Source: CAWJPY01 sp963844865
Lineage (GTDB): Bacteria > Acidobacteriota > Thermoanaerobaculia > Thermoanaerobaculales > Sulfomarinibacteraceae
Length of the DNA: 64,000 nt
Direction of reading: 5' to 3'
NCBI GenBank assembly: GCA_963844865.1
Contig: CAWJPY010000011.1
Span: forward strand, 124,001-188,000
This document shows positions 18,775 to 29,254 of this stretch, piece by piece. Each line of letters starts with the position of its first letter. Positions within the stretch are counted from its first letter, which is position 1. The translations under genes were made by a program, and so were the position numbers. The notes under the pieces were generated by a model that worked only from the letters and a program-made list of their open reading frames with translations, was not told the origin of the DNA and did no database searches.

Positions 18775-20793
18775 TCACGTCTCGGCGCGGGCGTGATGGA
18801 CGGCGGGGGAGCTGGTGCGCCCGAGGTAGGGGCGGAAGGGCTCGGTGAGGCTCCCGCGGGAGAGGCACGTAGGCGAGGGTCCCGGCGGCCTCCGGCGGGC
18901 CTCGAAGAGCCAGGCCGCCACCTGATGGACGTTGGCGCGCACGATGTCGCGGCGGCTGAACGCGTTGGCCAGGTAGAGCGGGAGCAGGTTCCGCGCCTGG
19001 GGTTCCTCCAGGCTCACCGCCCACGGCCTCGGGTCCTCCTCGAGGGGAAAGCGCTCGCCCGACAGCGTGGGGGGGCGGCGCAGGGTGTGCACGAGGAGGT
19101 GGTGGAACGCACGGGCGGTGAGGTTGGGATGGATGCACCGGAAAGCCGGGACGAGCACGGCGTGCTGGTGGACCGCAGCGTCCTCGCCGATCTGGTCGAG
19201 GGTGCCGTCGATGCCGTCCTTGAGGTGCCTGAGATCGGTGAGCAACCGGCCGTCGCCGGTGCGCAGCCGGAGGGGGAACGTCCAGAACGGAACCAGCTCG
19301 AAGGCCTCCTCCTCGGGCATGGGCTGGTGGCGGTAGGGAACGTGGGCCTTGTGCTCCCCCTCCACGCGGCAGACGCGGTGGCAGTTTCGGCAGAAGTGCA
19401 GCACCGCGTCCACGTCGAAGGAGAACTCGCTGCCGCAGGTTGGGCACTCCATGGGGACGAAGCGCAGGCCGCTCCCGGGTCGCCTGGCCCGCTCCGGCAG
19501 CTCTTGGAGCGTCCCTCCGTCCAGGAACGGCGCGGTTCCCGCAACCGAGCCCGCGGCGCTGTCCACCAGCAGCGTGTCGGCGATGCCGGCGCCCTCTGCG
19601 CGTGCGATCCAGTAGGGTCGCCACACCACTGCGGCCACCTCCTCGGTGAACGAGCTTCCGATGCGGATCACCTGCAGGTCACGGGTGAGCTGCTTGCGGT
19701 CCAGGTTGCCGTAGGCGTGGCGCAGACCGTCGGCGTCCAGATCCAGGGGGAGCGTCTTCACCGCCGGCGGCGCATCGGCCGCGGGGACCAACGCCCGCAG
19801 GTAGCTGAGCTTGCCCATCTGGGGCAAGGCCATGGCGTCGGTGGCGAGGACGGCTGCCTCCACCGTGCCGACCGCGAAGCGGAGGCGCTTCTCCTGGTCG
19901 GACGGGGAACGCCCGAAGGCCACCTGGTACAGGGAGCCCATGCCGTGACGGTAGGGCGCCAGGAAGTGGTGGACGGGCGTGACCTGGAGGGAGCCCGCGA
20001 GACGTGCCCGGTAGCTGTCCGCCTTGGCCGACACCACGGCCTCTGCGGCCGCCGCCGCCGCGTTGAGCTCCGGGCGGCTCACCAGTGCGCCGCTGGGGCT
20101 GACGTCGGAGGCGTTCCGCTCCAGAGGCGCGACGGACGCCCGGTAGAGACGCAGGTAGTGGATGTAGCGATAGTGATCCAGCACCGCCTCACGCAGCTCG
20201 TCCGGCCCGGCGACCTTCTCGGGGATAGTGACGTAGAGGGTCTCCTCGTGGCCGACCACGAGGTGATGGGAGCCGCAAAAGGCGCACCGCGCCATGCGCG
20301 CGAGGACCGGGACCTCCACCCCGGCGCCGCACTCGGTGCAGCGCACCGACACGGCGTAACCGCCCTGCTCGGGTGCGGCCGGTCGCTCGGGCTCCGGAGG
20401 GGCACCGGCGGCGGGGCGTGGCGGCGCCCTGGGCGTGCGGCGTTGCGGGTCCAACCACCTCGGGGGACGGCCGGGGCGTCCGGGCGCCGGAGATGAGGCC
20501 GGCATAGGGGGTGTACATCAGTGCCCAGACTCCCCCGGCCACGGCCATCACGACCAGGACGCCGGGGCTGTGTCTGCCACCGGCTATGAGCAGACCCCCC
20601 ACGGCGACAAGCACCCCGAGCACGACCTCCAGGAAGGGCCGTCCGGCGGCCGCCAGGCCGCTGCCCGGCATGACCGCGTTGAGGACGACCGTGGCGACCG
20701 GCGGCGCGCGGGCGGGCTCGGAACGCGAGCCCGGCCGCCACCGCCGCGCCGACCGGAAGCCAGGAGCGAGGCCAGCATCCAGAGCGTCGTCAC
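18775..20793 (-). CDS. Membrane-anchored zinc-ribbon protein (frameshifted in N-terminal part)
   Basis: Family not recognised. GTG start at 20793 overlaps the stop of the upstream gene (GTGA). The N-terminal ~110 residues contain two membrane helices (FLEVVLGVLVAVGGLLIAGG and VLVVMAVAGGVWALMY) but can be read only with shifts near 20757, 20715 and 20440. A zinc ribbon follows (CTECGAGVEVP..CAFCGSHH), then a long soluble region, and a second zinc ribbon (CPTCGSEFSF..CRNCHRVCR) around 19445-19370. The C-terminal end near 18900 also has two equally open frames. The paired ribbons around a large central domain suggest a protein that handles another protein or nucleic acid, but no function is claimed. 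Confidence 0.65.
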
Positions 20794-21065
20794 AGGAGCT
20801 CCTCGGGGCTGAGGCGGCCCCGCGCCAGGTCCTTGAGCACGGCCACCACGGTCTGGGCATCCGAGATGTCGAGCCCGGGGTCGGCGAGCGCCCCCTCCAG
20901 AAGTACGCACAGAGCCGTGAAGGCGGTCTCCCCGCGCTGGGTGGCGTGCAGCAGGGCCCGGCAGGCGTCGAAATCGTGCCCGTGGGGGATGCCACCGGCA
21001 AGCAGCCGCTGCACCAGCTCGTGGCCGGCGACCGCGTGCTCAGTCGGCGAACGATCCGGGCTCAT
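20790..21065 (-). CDS. Small hypothetical protein, coupled to zinc-ribbon gene
   Basis: A 91-residue, helical, acidic soluble protein (HELVQRLLAGGIPHGHDFDACRAL, DAQTVVAVLKDLARG). AGGA lies before the ATG, and its stop overlaps the next start by four bases, so the two genes are translated together. No family recognised. Confidence 0.6.
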   Translation of the reverse strand: MSPDRSPTEHAVAGHELVQRLLAGGIPHGHDFDACRALLHATQRGETAFTALCVLLEGALADPGLDISDAQTVVAVLKDLARGRLSPEELL

Positions 21066-21073
21066 GACTGATC

Positions 21074-21079
21074 CTATAA
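21074..21079 (+). promoter_or_regulatory. Possible -10 element TATAAT in the divergent spacer
   Basis: A perfect TATAAT sits in the 59-base gap between the divergent 91-residue protein and SDR genes. No good -35 element is seen on either strand; the complement also gives TATTAT close to the minus-strand start. Confidence 0.35.
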
Positions 21080-21124
21080 TATCCGGTCGCAGCGACCGAG
21101 CGCTGAACCCGAGAGGACCGCGAG

Positions 21125-21870
21125 ATGGCCGACATGAGTACGCGACGGTTCGTGATCACCGGAGGGTCGAGCGGCATCGGGCTGGCCACGGCCCGCAGGC
21201 TGGCCAGCCTGGGGGCCGAGGTGTGCCTGGTGGCCCGCGGCGGCGGCCGCCTCGAGGCGGCGTGCGGGGAGCTCGGTGAGCGCGCATGGGGCCACCCTGC
21301 AGACGTCGCCGTCCAGGAGCAGGTCGCCGCCCTGGAGGCGGCGGTGCGCGCGCGCTGGGGGGCGGCTGAGGGGATCGTGAACGCCGCGGGCGTCGCCACC
21401 ATGGGCACCCTCACCGAGACGGACCCCCAGGCGTGGGACCAGACCTTCGCGGTCAACGTCCGGGGACCCTACCTGGTACTGCCGCGCCCTCGAGCCCGTC
21501 CTTCGTGCGGGACGGCAGCCGGCGGTGGTGAACGTGTCCTCCAACCTGGCGGCGAAGGCCATCCCGGGGATGGCGGCGTACAACGCCGCCAAGGCCGCCC
21601 TCAACCAGCTCACCCGCTCCCTGGCCCTGGAGTGGGCACCGGAGATCCGGGTCAACGCGGTCATGCCGGGGGTGGTCGACACCCCCATCCACTCGAGCCG
21701 CGGCCTCTCCCGTGCGCAGGTGCGAGGCCATGGCGGGCGTGCATCCTCTCGGACGGATCGGGCGACCGGAGGAGATCGCCAGCCTGATCGTCTTCCTGCT
21801 CTCCACGGGGGCGTCCTGGATGACGGGGGCGGTCATCCCGGTGGACGGGGGCGCGCTCGCGGGGATGTGA
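21125..21870 (+). CDS. Short-chain dehydrogenase/reductase (two frameshifts)
   Basis: Classical SDR of ~245 residues: nucleotide-binding TGGSSGIG near the N-terminus, NAAG variant VNAAGVA, catalytic Ser region VVNVSSNL, catalytic YNAAK (AAYNAAKAALNQLTRSLALE), and C-terminal RPEEIASLIVFLLS and VDGGALAG. An extra base near 21480 (after GPYLV) and one near 21722 (between AQV and EAMAGVHPLG) break the frame; all motifs are intact in the corrected reading. Substrate unknown. GAGAGG precedes the start. Confidence 0.85.
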
Positions 21871-21957
21871 GGCTCGGTGGCGCCTGCGTCCTCGCCCGCG
21901 GCCGGCGAGCAGCGGTAGGGACGGTGGCCACAGCCAGCGATCCGCGGCGAAGGGCTT

Positions 21958-22222
21958 TGGGAGCACCAGACGGGGTGCCAGGCGCCGCCGTAAATGACGC
22001 GAAAGGGATTCTCGAGCCGTCTTCGACGGTGCCTGGCACCCGCTCTGGCCTACCCGAAGTGATGCGTCTTGCCACGCGCCGATTCTGTCGACGCCTTCCC
22101 CGTGGTTGCCACCGCTGACCACGGCGAAGCTGCAAGCGAAGCCGGGTCACCAGTGGCACGCCCGAGGGACGTGCCGACGTCAGAGACCCCAAGAGCACCA
22201 GAGACGGTGCCTGGCACCCCCT
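21958..22222. repeat. Composite REP-like repeat, copy 3
   Basis: Order of parts: GAGCACCAGAC and GGTGCCAGGCGCC (21974-21986), GGTGCCTGGCACC (22028-22040), the stem GTTGCCACCGCTGACC...GGGTCACCAGTGGCAC (about 22104-22159), CGCCCGAGGGA, a second GAGCACCAGA, and GGTGCCTGGCACC (22207-22219). It fills the gap between the SDR gene and tsaE and ends nine bases from the tsaE stop codon, so it could be transcribed from both sides. Confidence 0.85.
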
Positions 22223-22230
22223 CTCGTGTA

Positions 22231-22686
22231 TCAGACAGGTGCGCTGATCTCGATCTCCCGGACGTCCTCCTCCAGCACCGTCAGGACGACCCGCCACACA
22301 CGGCTGTCGGGGGGCACCCAGTCCATGACGACCTCCTTCGGCCACTCGAGGGCCGCCACCGCCCGCGGGTCGGAGAGCAGCTCGTCCAGGCCCAGCTCGC
22401 GCAGGTCGGGGAGGTGGTCCGCCATGCGGTAGAGGTCCACGTGGTGGAGGCGTTCGATGCCGGGCCTCTGGCAGGGATAGGTCTGGACGAGCACGAACGT
22501 GGGCGACGTCACCTCCCCGGCATCGCCGCCCAGGCCCGCGACGAGGCCGCGCACGAACGTCGTCTTGCCGGCGGCGAGATCGCCCTCCAGACGCACCAGA
22601 TCGCTGGGCAATAGGCGCTCCGAGAGCCGTCGGCCCTCCTCCTCGGTGGCCGCGGCGGAGGTCGACCGTCTCCTGCTGCCGCTCAC
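22231..22686 (-). CDS. tsaE: tRNA threonylcarbamoyladenosine biosynthesis ATPase TsaE
   Basis: This 151-residue P-loop ATPase assists TsaD/TsaB in making N6-threonylcarbamoyladenosine at tRNA position 37. Walker A GDLAAGKTTFVRGL, SPTFVLVQTY, the HHVDLYRM motif and LGLDELL follow the TsaE pattern. GTG start overlaps the stop of nnr (GTGA), an arrangement often seen for these two genes. Confidence 0.92.
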   Translation of the reverse strand: MSGSRRRSTSAAATEEEGRRLSERLLPSDLVRLEGDLAAGKTTFVRGLVAGLGGDAGEVTSPTFVLVQTYPCQRPGIERLHHVDLYRMADHLPDLRELGLDELLSDPRAVAALEWPKEVVMDWVPPDSRVWRVVLTVLEEDVREIEISAPV

Positions 22687-24224
22687 GGCTGGGAGAGCTC
22701 CAGCCAGGCGTCGGCGAGCAGCGCCGCCGCCTCGGAGGGAGGAGTGGCGGCCGGGAAGCGCTCGCCGCCCAGCTCACCAGCGCGGCCGTGGAGCCAGCAG
22801 CCCACCAGGGCGGCCCGCACGGGTTGCAGGCCCTGGGCCAGGAACCCGGCCACCGTCCCGGTGAGCACGTCGCCGGCGCCCCCTGAGGCCAGGTGGGAGT
22901 CCCCGGTGGGGTTGACCCACGCCTCACCCTCCGGGTCGGCGATCACGGTCCGGTAGCTCTTGGCGATGACGACGGCCTGAGCGCGGCGGGCAGCCTCGCG
23001 GGCCGCCCCCAGCCGGTCGGTGACCACCTCCTTCGTGGAGACGCCCAGGAGGCGTCCGAGCTCTCCGGGGTGGGGCGTCAGCACTGGTGGCACGTCGCGG
23101 CCGGCCAGGCGCTCGGGCTCACCGGCCAGCAGGTTGATGGCGTCGGCGTCCAGGAGCAGTGGTCCCTGCCAGTGCTCCAGGAGCCAGCGTAGCGTCTGAG
23201 CGGCGCCGTCCCCGGTCCCCATGCCGGGGCCCGCGGCGACGGCCGTCATGCGCTCCAGCATCGCCTCCAGGCCCTCGGGCCCGGCCACCGCCCCGGCATC
23301 GTCCGTGGGGAGGGGGAAGCTCATGGCCTCCAGGCACGCTGCGTCCACCACCGGCAGCACCGGGGCCGGAACCGCCATGGTGACCAGCCCGGTTCCCACC
23401 GTGACCGCCGAGCGGGCAGCCATGGCCACCGCGCCGCCTTTGCCCACCGCGCCCGCCACCACCAGGAGGTGTCCGAAGTGGCCCTTGTGCGAGTCCACGG
23501 CCCGCTGGGGGAGCATGCAGCGCCGCGTCCTCCTCTTCCACCAGCCACAGTGAGCAGCTCTTCTCCAGGGCGGCCGGTGGGATGCCGATGTCGGCCACCG
23601 CCACCTCGCCGCACTCCAGACAGGCCGGCGGCAGGACGTGGCAGCGCTTCAGGGCGGCGAAGGTGACCGTGAGGTCGGCCGAGAGCACCGGCCCGGGGAG
23701 CTGGTCGGAGGAGCCGTTGAGCCCGGTGGGGACGTCCACCGCCACCACCGGGAGGTCGCTGGCGGCGATCATGGCCGCCGCCCGGGCGTACCGGCCTGCC
23801 AGGGGTCGGTCCAGGCCGGTGCCGAGGAGGGCGTCCACCACCAGGTCGGGCGCGAGCTCGTCCAGGGCCCGCTCCAGCGCGCCCAGGTCGTCCCCCTCCA
23901 CAAGCGTGACGTCGACCCCGAAGGCGCGGGCCAGCTCAGGTTGGTGGCGGCGTCTCCACTCAGCTTGCTTTCATCGGCGAGGGAGATCACCACCACCTCC
24001 TGGCCGCCGTTGACCAGGTGGCGGGCGACCGCCAATCCGTCGCCGCCGTTGTTGCCGGAGCCGCACAGCACCAGGACCGCCTGGGCGTCCCCGAAGCGTT
24101 GCCGCAGCGCTTCCACCACGCCAGTTGCGGCGTTCTCCATGAGCACGATGCCGGGCACGCCCAGATCCGAGATGGTGTGGCGGTCCGCCTCGCGCATGAG
24201 ATCGTTGTCGAGCACCGGTAGCAT
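22683..24224 (-). CDS. nnr: Bifunctional NAD(P)HX epimerase / ADP-dependent NAD(P)HX dehydratase (two frameshifts)
   Basis: Repairs hydrated NAD(P)H. The N-terminal epimerase domain begins MLPVLDNDLMREADRHT at 24224 (GGGAGG five bases upstream), with LCGSGNNGGDGLAVARHL and DLVVDALLGTGLDRPL. The C-terminal dehydratase domain carries GHLLVVAGAVGKGGA, AAGPGMGTGDG, VLTPHPGELGRLLG and SGGAGDVLTGTVAGFLAQG. A missing base near 23937 (before ELARAFGV) and a shift near 23522 (before MLPQRAVDSHKG) break the frame. Both active-site regions are conserved, so the gene is probably intact in the organism. Confidence 0.9.
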
Positions 24225-24333
24225 GTGAACCTCCCCGGGGGGCACCGTCCCACCCGCCCCGCGCATCCCGTCCGCCCTCTTTGGTCAACTACGGTACACT
24301 GGAAACGAATCCGGTGATCAGGGAGATGTGGAC

Positions 24334-25522
24334 ATGCACATCAACGACATCCTGAAAGTCGCCGTGGAGCGCAAGGCGTCGGACGTCCACCTCAAGGTCG
24401 GCGCCCACCCGGTGCTGCGCATCGACGGTGAGCCGTCTCCACGTCGTGACCGAGTTCAAGCGCCTGATGCAGGAGGACACCATCGCCATGGCGTTCTCCA
24501 TGATGTCGTCCCGCCAGAAGGAGCGCTTCAAGAACACCCTCGAGATCGACATCGCGTACTCGGTGCCGGGGCTGGGGCGATTCCGCTGCAACATCTTCCA
24601 GCAGCGCGGGTCGGTGGGCCTGGTGCTGCGCGTCATCCCGGCCCGGATCCAGACCTTCAAGGAGCTCATGCTGCCGGCGGTGCTGGAGAAGATCTGCGAG
24701 GAGCAGCGCGGGCTGGTGCTGGTCACCGGCACCACCGGTTCGGGCAAGTCGACCACCCTGGCGGCGATGATCGACTACATCAACGCCCGCCGCACCGAGC
24801 ACATGATGACCATCGAGGACCCCATCGAGTTCCTGCACCGGGACAAGAAGTCCATCATCAACCAGCGCGAGGTGGACGTCGACACCAAGCAGTTCTCGCA
24901 GGCGCCCTGCGCTCGGCCCTGCGCCAGGATCCCGACGTCATCCTGGTCGGCGAGATGCGCGACTACGAGACCATCGAGACGGCGCTGCTGGCGGCCGAGA
25001 CCGGCCACCTCGTCCTGTCGACCCTGCACACCCTGGACGCCACCGAGACCATCAACCGGATCATCTCGGTGTTCCCCCCGCACCAGCAGAAGCAGATCCG
25101 GATCCAGCTCGCCGCGGTGCTCAAGGCCATCATCTCGCATGCGGCTGCTGCCGCGCGCCGACGGCCTCGGCCGGGTGCCGGCGGTGGAGGTCCTGATCTC
25201 GACCACCTACATCCGCGACTGCATCGAGAACAAGGAGAAGACCAAGCTCATCCGGGACGCCATCTCCCAGGGCACCAGCCAGTACGGGATGCAGACCTTC
25301 GACCAGTCGCTCTACGTCCTCTACAGCAACGGCCTCATCACCCTCGAGGAGGCCCTGCGCCGGGCGACCAACCCCGACGAGTTCCGGCTCAAGATCCAGG
25401 GGATCCAGTCCACCTCGGAGATCTCCCGCGAGGAGATGGAGGGGGTCCTCGACGTGCCCGGGGAGACGCCCCTGGACCCGTTCGCCGAGGATTCGCCCTT
25501 CGAGTTCGGCCACGCCGAGTAG
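24334..25522 (+). CDS. pilT: Type IV pilus retraction/twitching ATPase PilT (three frameshifts)
   Basis: A hexameric cytoplasmic ATPase. N-terminal MHINDILKVAVERKASDVHL is followed by VLRIDG, Walker A VTGTTGSGKSTTLAAM, the Asp box EDPIEFLH, Walker B DPDVILVGEMRDYETIETAL, and the His box TGHLVLSTLHTLDA. The frame breaks at about 24431, 24903 and 25140; each corrected frame continues conserved PilT sequence (ALRSALRQDPD, QRLLPRADG). ATG 24334 is preferred over GTG 24328 because GGGAG stands eight bases before it. No other pilus gene lies in the window. The ending LDPFAEDSPFEFG is lineage-specific. Confidence 0.9.
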
Positions 25523-25819
25523 CGGGCCGGCGGTGGGTTTCGCGCGTAGGCGTGGCGGGGCCGCGCGCCCGCGCCCGCGTCCGCGTCGGACGGACAGCGA
25601 CAGCGGCCGCGAACAGCGGCCGCGATCGGCGCCAGGGTCAGCAGCCAGCATCAGCGAGCAGCTGTCGGTGATCAGCGGCCACCGAGTAGAAATCGGCAAG
25701 CGGTGGGCAGCGGCATGTCCACCGTCTTCGCGCCTTTGTACACCTCGCTTCTTCGGGGCCCGTGTCATGGGCAAAGGCGGGCCGGCCGCCGCGGAGCTCG
25801 CCGGGCAGGAGGGGCGGCC
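25523..25819. other. Spacer of decayed GCAGCGG/GATCAGC-type simple sequence
   Basis: No gene is supported. The first half is alternating GC with degenerate repeats (GACAGCGACAGCGGCCGCGAACAG, cut short here); the second half (from about 25690) is less repetitive and may hold the recX promoter, but no clear elements are visible. Confidence 0.5.
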
Positions 25820-26311
25820 GTGAGCGACCCCGCCTATCAGGCGGCCCTCCGGCTCCTGGCGCGCCGCGACTACTTCCGCGCCGAGCTCGAGGAGCGCCTG
25901 CTCCGGAAGGGGTTCACCCGGGACGAGGTGGAGCGGGCCGGTGGGCGCTGCGCCGAGCTCGGTCTGGTGGACGACGGGCGCCTGGCGGCCCGCTTCGCGG
26001 AGGTTCGCGCCGTCCAGAGGGGCTGGGGGCCGCACCGCCTGGAAGCCGAGCTCAAGCGGCGCGGCGTGGACGCCGAGCTGGCCGAGACCGCTGCGAGGCT
26101 GGATCCGAAGCAGCTGCGGGCCGCGCTCGCTCAGGCCCTACGCCGTGCCGAGGTGCGGGCCCCCGCAGGCTGGTGGCGCCTTCCCGCCCGGCGGGGACGG
26201 ATGGTAAGCTCGCTCCTCGCCCGCGGCTTCGAGACCGCCGACGCCATCCGAGCGGTCGACGAGCTGGCGGCCTCCCGGGAGAGTGAGCACGATGCGTTGG
26301 ATGACCAGTAA
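25820..26311 (+). CDS. recX: Regulatory protein RecX
   Basis: This 163-residue helical protein is made of three-helix RecX repeats: ALRLLARRDYFRAELEERL, KGFTRDEVERAGGRCAELGLVDD, FAEVRAVQRGWGPHRLEAEL and KRRGVD. RecX inhibits RecA filament growth. GTG start with AGGAGGGG upstream. Its end overlaps the first codons of alaS by about 29 bases. recA is not in the window; recX-alaS adjacency is common. Confidence 0.88.
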   Translation: MSDPAYQAALRLLARRDYFRAELEERLLRKGFTRDEVERAGGRCAELGLVDDGRLAARFAEVRAVQRGWGPHRLEAELKRRGVDAELAETAARLDPKQLRAALAQALRRAEVRAPAGWWRLPARRGRMVSSLLARGFETADAIRAVDELAASRESEHDALDDQ

Positions 26312-28947
26312 GGAGATCCGCTCCGCCTTCCTCGACTACTTCGCGGCCAACGGGCACACCGTGGTGCCGTCCTCCTCCCTGCTGCCCGCCGGTGACACCA
26401 CCCTGCTCTTCGCCAACGCCGGCATGAACCAGTTCAAGGAGGTCTTCGTGGGCCGCGAGCAGCGGGCCTACAGCCGCGCGTGCTCGGCCCAGAAGTGCGT
26501 GCGGGCGGGGGGCAAGCACAACGACCTGGAGAATGTCGGCTACACCGCCCGCCACCAGACCTTCTTCGAGATGCTGGGGAACTTCTCCTTCGGCGACTAC
26601 TTCAAGGAGGAGGCCATCCGCCTCGCCTGGGAGCTGATCGTCGACGTGTACGGGCTGCCCCTGGAGCGGCTGTGGTTCACGGTCTATGACGACGACGACG
26701 ACGCGGCGCGGCTCTGGGAGGCGGTGGGCGCGCCCCGGGAGCGGATCCTGCGCTTCGGGGACTCGGAGAACTTCTGGTCCATGGGCGAGACCGGTCCCTG
26801 CGGTCCCTGCTCGGAGATCCACTTCGACCGCGGCCCCGATCCGGCCTCGCCCGACCGTGCCGAGCTGGTGAACGGCCCCGGCGACGACATCGTGGAGATC
26901 TGGAATCTGGTCTTCATGCAGTTCGAACGCGACGCCGACGGCGCCGCTGCACCCCCTGCCACGCCCCTCCATCGACACCGGGGCCGGCCTGGAGCGCCTG
27001 GCGGCGGTCATGCAGGGGGCGGCCTCCAACTACGAGACCGACCTCTTCCTGCCCATCCTGGGCGCCGTGGGCAAGCTGGTGGATCGGCCCTACCGCCCGG
27101 ACGGCGAGCTGGCCCCGGCCTACCGGGTGATCGCCGACCACGTCCGCGCGTCGGCGTTCCTCATGACCGACGGGGTGGTGCCCTCCAACGAGGGGCGCGG
27201 GTACGTGCTGCGCCGGATCATCCGCCGCGCCCTCCGCTACGGGCGCAAGCTGGGTCTGGACGGGGCCTTCCTGCACACGCTCCTGCCCACGGTGGTGGCC
27301 GAGATGGGGGACGTCTACCCCGAGCTGGTGGAGCGGCGGGAGGTCGTCACCACCCAGCTCCGCCAGGAGGAGGAGCGCTTCGCCCGCACCCTCAACACCG
27401 GCACGGACGTGGCCCAACGGGAGCTGGAGCGGCTGAAGCGGGAGGGCGACGCGGTGGTCCCCGGGGCGGTCATGTTCGACCTCTACCAGACCCACGGCAT
27501 CCCGGTGGAGCTCCTGGAGGAGTTCGCCCAGGAGGAGGGCCTGAGCCTGGACCACGCCGGCTTCGAGGCGGCGCTGGAGCAGGAGCGCGAGCGCGGCCAG
27601 GCCTCGTGGAAGGGCAACCTCCAGGCCCGCTTCCGGCCCGAGTACGAGGAGCTCGCGGGGCGCGGCCTGCGATCGAAGTTCGTGGGCTACGATCGGCTGC
27701 AGGCCTCCGGCCGGGTGCTGGCGCTGGTCGGTGACGAGGGCGAGGTGCGGGAGCTGCGAGCGGGTGCGAGCGGCGAGGCGGTCCTCACCGAAACCCCCTT
27801 CTATGCCGAGGCGGGGGGCCAGGTGGGCGATCGCGGGGACGTCGAGTGGCCCGGGGGCCGAGCGGTGGTCTCGGACACGCAGCGGCCCTTGGGCGACCTC
27901 GTCGTCCACCGCCTGGAGGTCACCGAGGGTGTCCTGGAGGTCGGCCAGGACGTCGAGGCCCGGGTGGCCCAGGAGGCGCGGCAGGACACCCAGCGCAACC
28001 ACACCGCTACTCACCTCCTGCATGCGGCCCTGCGTCGCGTCCTCGGACCGGCCGCCCAGCAGGCGGGCTCCCTGGTGGCTCCCGACCGCCTGCGCTTCGA
28101 CTTCAGCTGGGGAGAGGCGGTGTCTGACGAGGACCTGCGCCAGATCGAGCGCCTGGTCAACGAGGAGATCCTGCGCAACCAGCCGGTGGACAAGCGCCTC
28201 ATGCCCATCGAGGAGGCGCGGGCCGCCGGGGCCATGGCCCTGTTCGGCGAGAAGTACGGCGACGTGGTGCGGGTGGTGTCCATCGGCGGCGGTGAGGTGT
28301 CGCGGGAGCTGTGTGGCGGCTGCCATGTCGACCGGACCGGCGACATCGGGGTGTGCACCATCGTCTCCGAGCGGGGCATCGCCGCCGGCGTGCGCCGCAT
28401 CGAGGCGCTCACGGGGCACGGCGCCCTGGCCTTCGTGGAGGAGCGCGAGGACCTGGTGGAAGGCCTGGCGGAGCGCTACCAGACCGCCCCCGAGCAGCTC
28501 CCCGAGCTCCTGGAGGGCCGCGAGCGCCGCCTCAGGGAGCTGGAGGAGGAGGTGCGGGGGCTCAAGATGCGGCTGGCGGCGGGCGACGCCGGCGGCGGCG
28601 AGACCCGCACCGAGGTGGCCGGAGTGACCGTGCTCTCCCGGCGCGCCCCCGAGATGAGCCCCTCGGAGCTGCGCAACCTGGCCGACACCATGCGCCAGAA
28701 GCTCGGCTCCGGTGTCGTCGTGCTGGGCATGGAGAGCGGGGGCAAGGCGACCCTGCTGGCGGCGGTGACCGACGACGTCCAGGACCGGGTCAACGCCGGC
28801 GCCCTGGTGCGGGAGCTGGCGCCGGTGGTGGGGGGCCGGGGCGGCGGCCGGCCCAACCTCGCCCAGGCGGGCGGGCCCCAGGCGGATCGCCTCGACGAGG
28901 CCCTGGCCAAGGTCCCCGAGGTGGTGGAGTCCCTTCTCGCCGGCTGA
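26283..28947 (+). CDS. alaS: Alanine--tRNA ligase (one frameshift)
   Basis: Class II synthetase charging tRNA-Ala. The catalytic domain has EIRSAFLDYFAANGHTVVPSSSLLP, FANAGMNQFK, CVRAGGKHNDLENVG and WSMGETGPCGPCSEIHFDRG. The middle and editing domains have RNHTATHLLHAALRRVLG and the metal-binding CGGCHVDRTGDIG. The C-terminal DHHA1-like region includes GGRGGGRPNLAQAGG. One extra base near 26946 (before LHPLPRPSIDTGAGLERL) splits the frame. Start candidates are GTG 26283, ATG 26292 and ATG 26301; the first has GGGAGA nearby and is kept, but the homologous core begins only at MTSKEI (26301). Confidence 0.93.
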
Positions 28948-29254
28948 GCCGAGCTAGAAGTCAGAAGTTAGAAGTTAGAAGTTAGAGGTGAGACGTGCCT
29001 CCGCACGCCTCCGTTGCCGGGACCTGCTGCGGCAGTGTTCAGCGCCGGCGGCAGCGTCAGTGAACAGCGGCCGCGGCAGCATACGGCGCCCGCGATCGGC
29101 GCCGGCGGCAGTGGGCAGCGGGCAGCACCGAGCCGCGGAATCGCAGTCTTCGAGAGGAGGGCGCTTGCCTCGGACGTGGGCGCTCTCGGAGCGAGGGTCC
29201 GCTGATCGCTGCCCGCTGGCGCAGACGCTGGTTGCTGCCGCTGATCGCGGATGG
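28948..29254. repeat. Spacer with 7-bp tandem repeat and decayed simple sequence
   Basis: About four units of TTAGAAG/AGAAGTT lie at 28954-28987 directly after alaS. The rest is a mosaic of GCAGCGG, GGCGCCGGCGGCAGTG and GCTGATCGCTGCC-like words without an open gene. It separates convergent alaS and cytochrome genes, so a terminator would be expected; none is clear. Confidence 0.6.
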
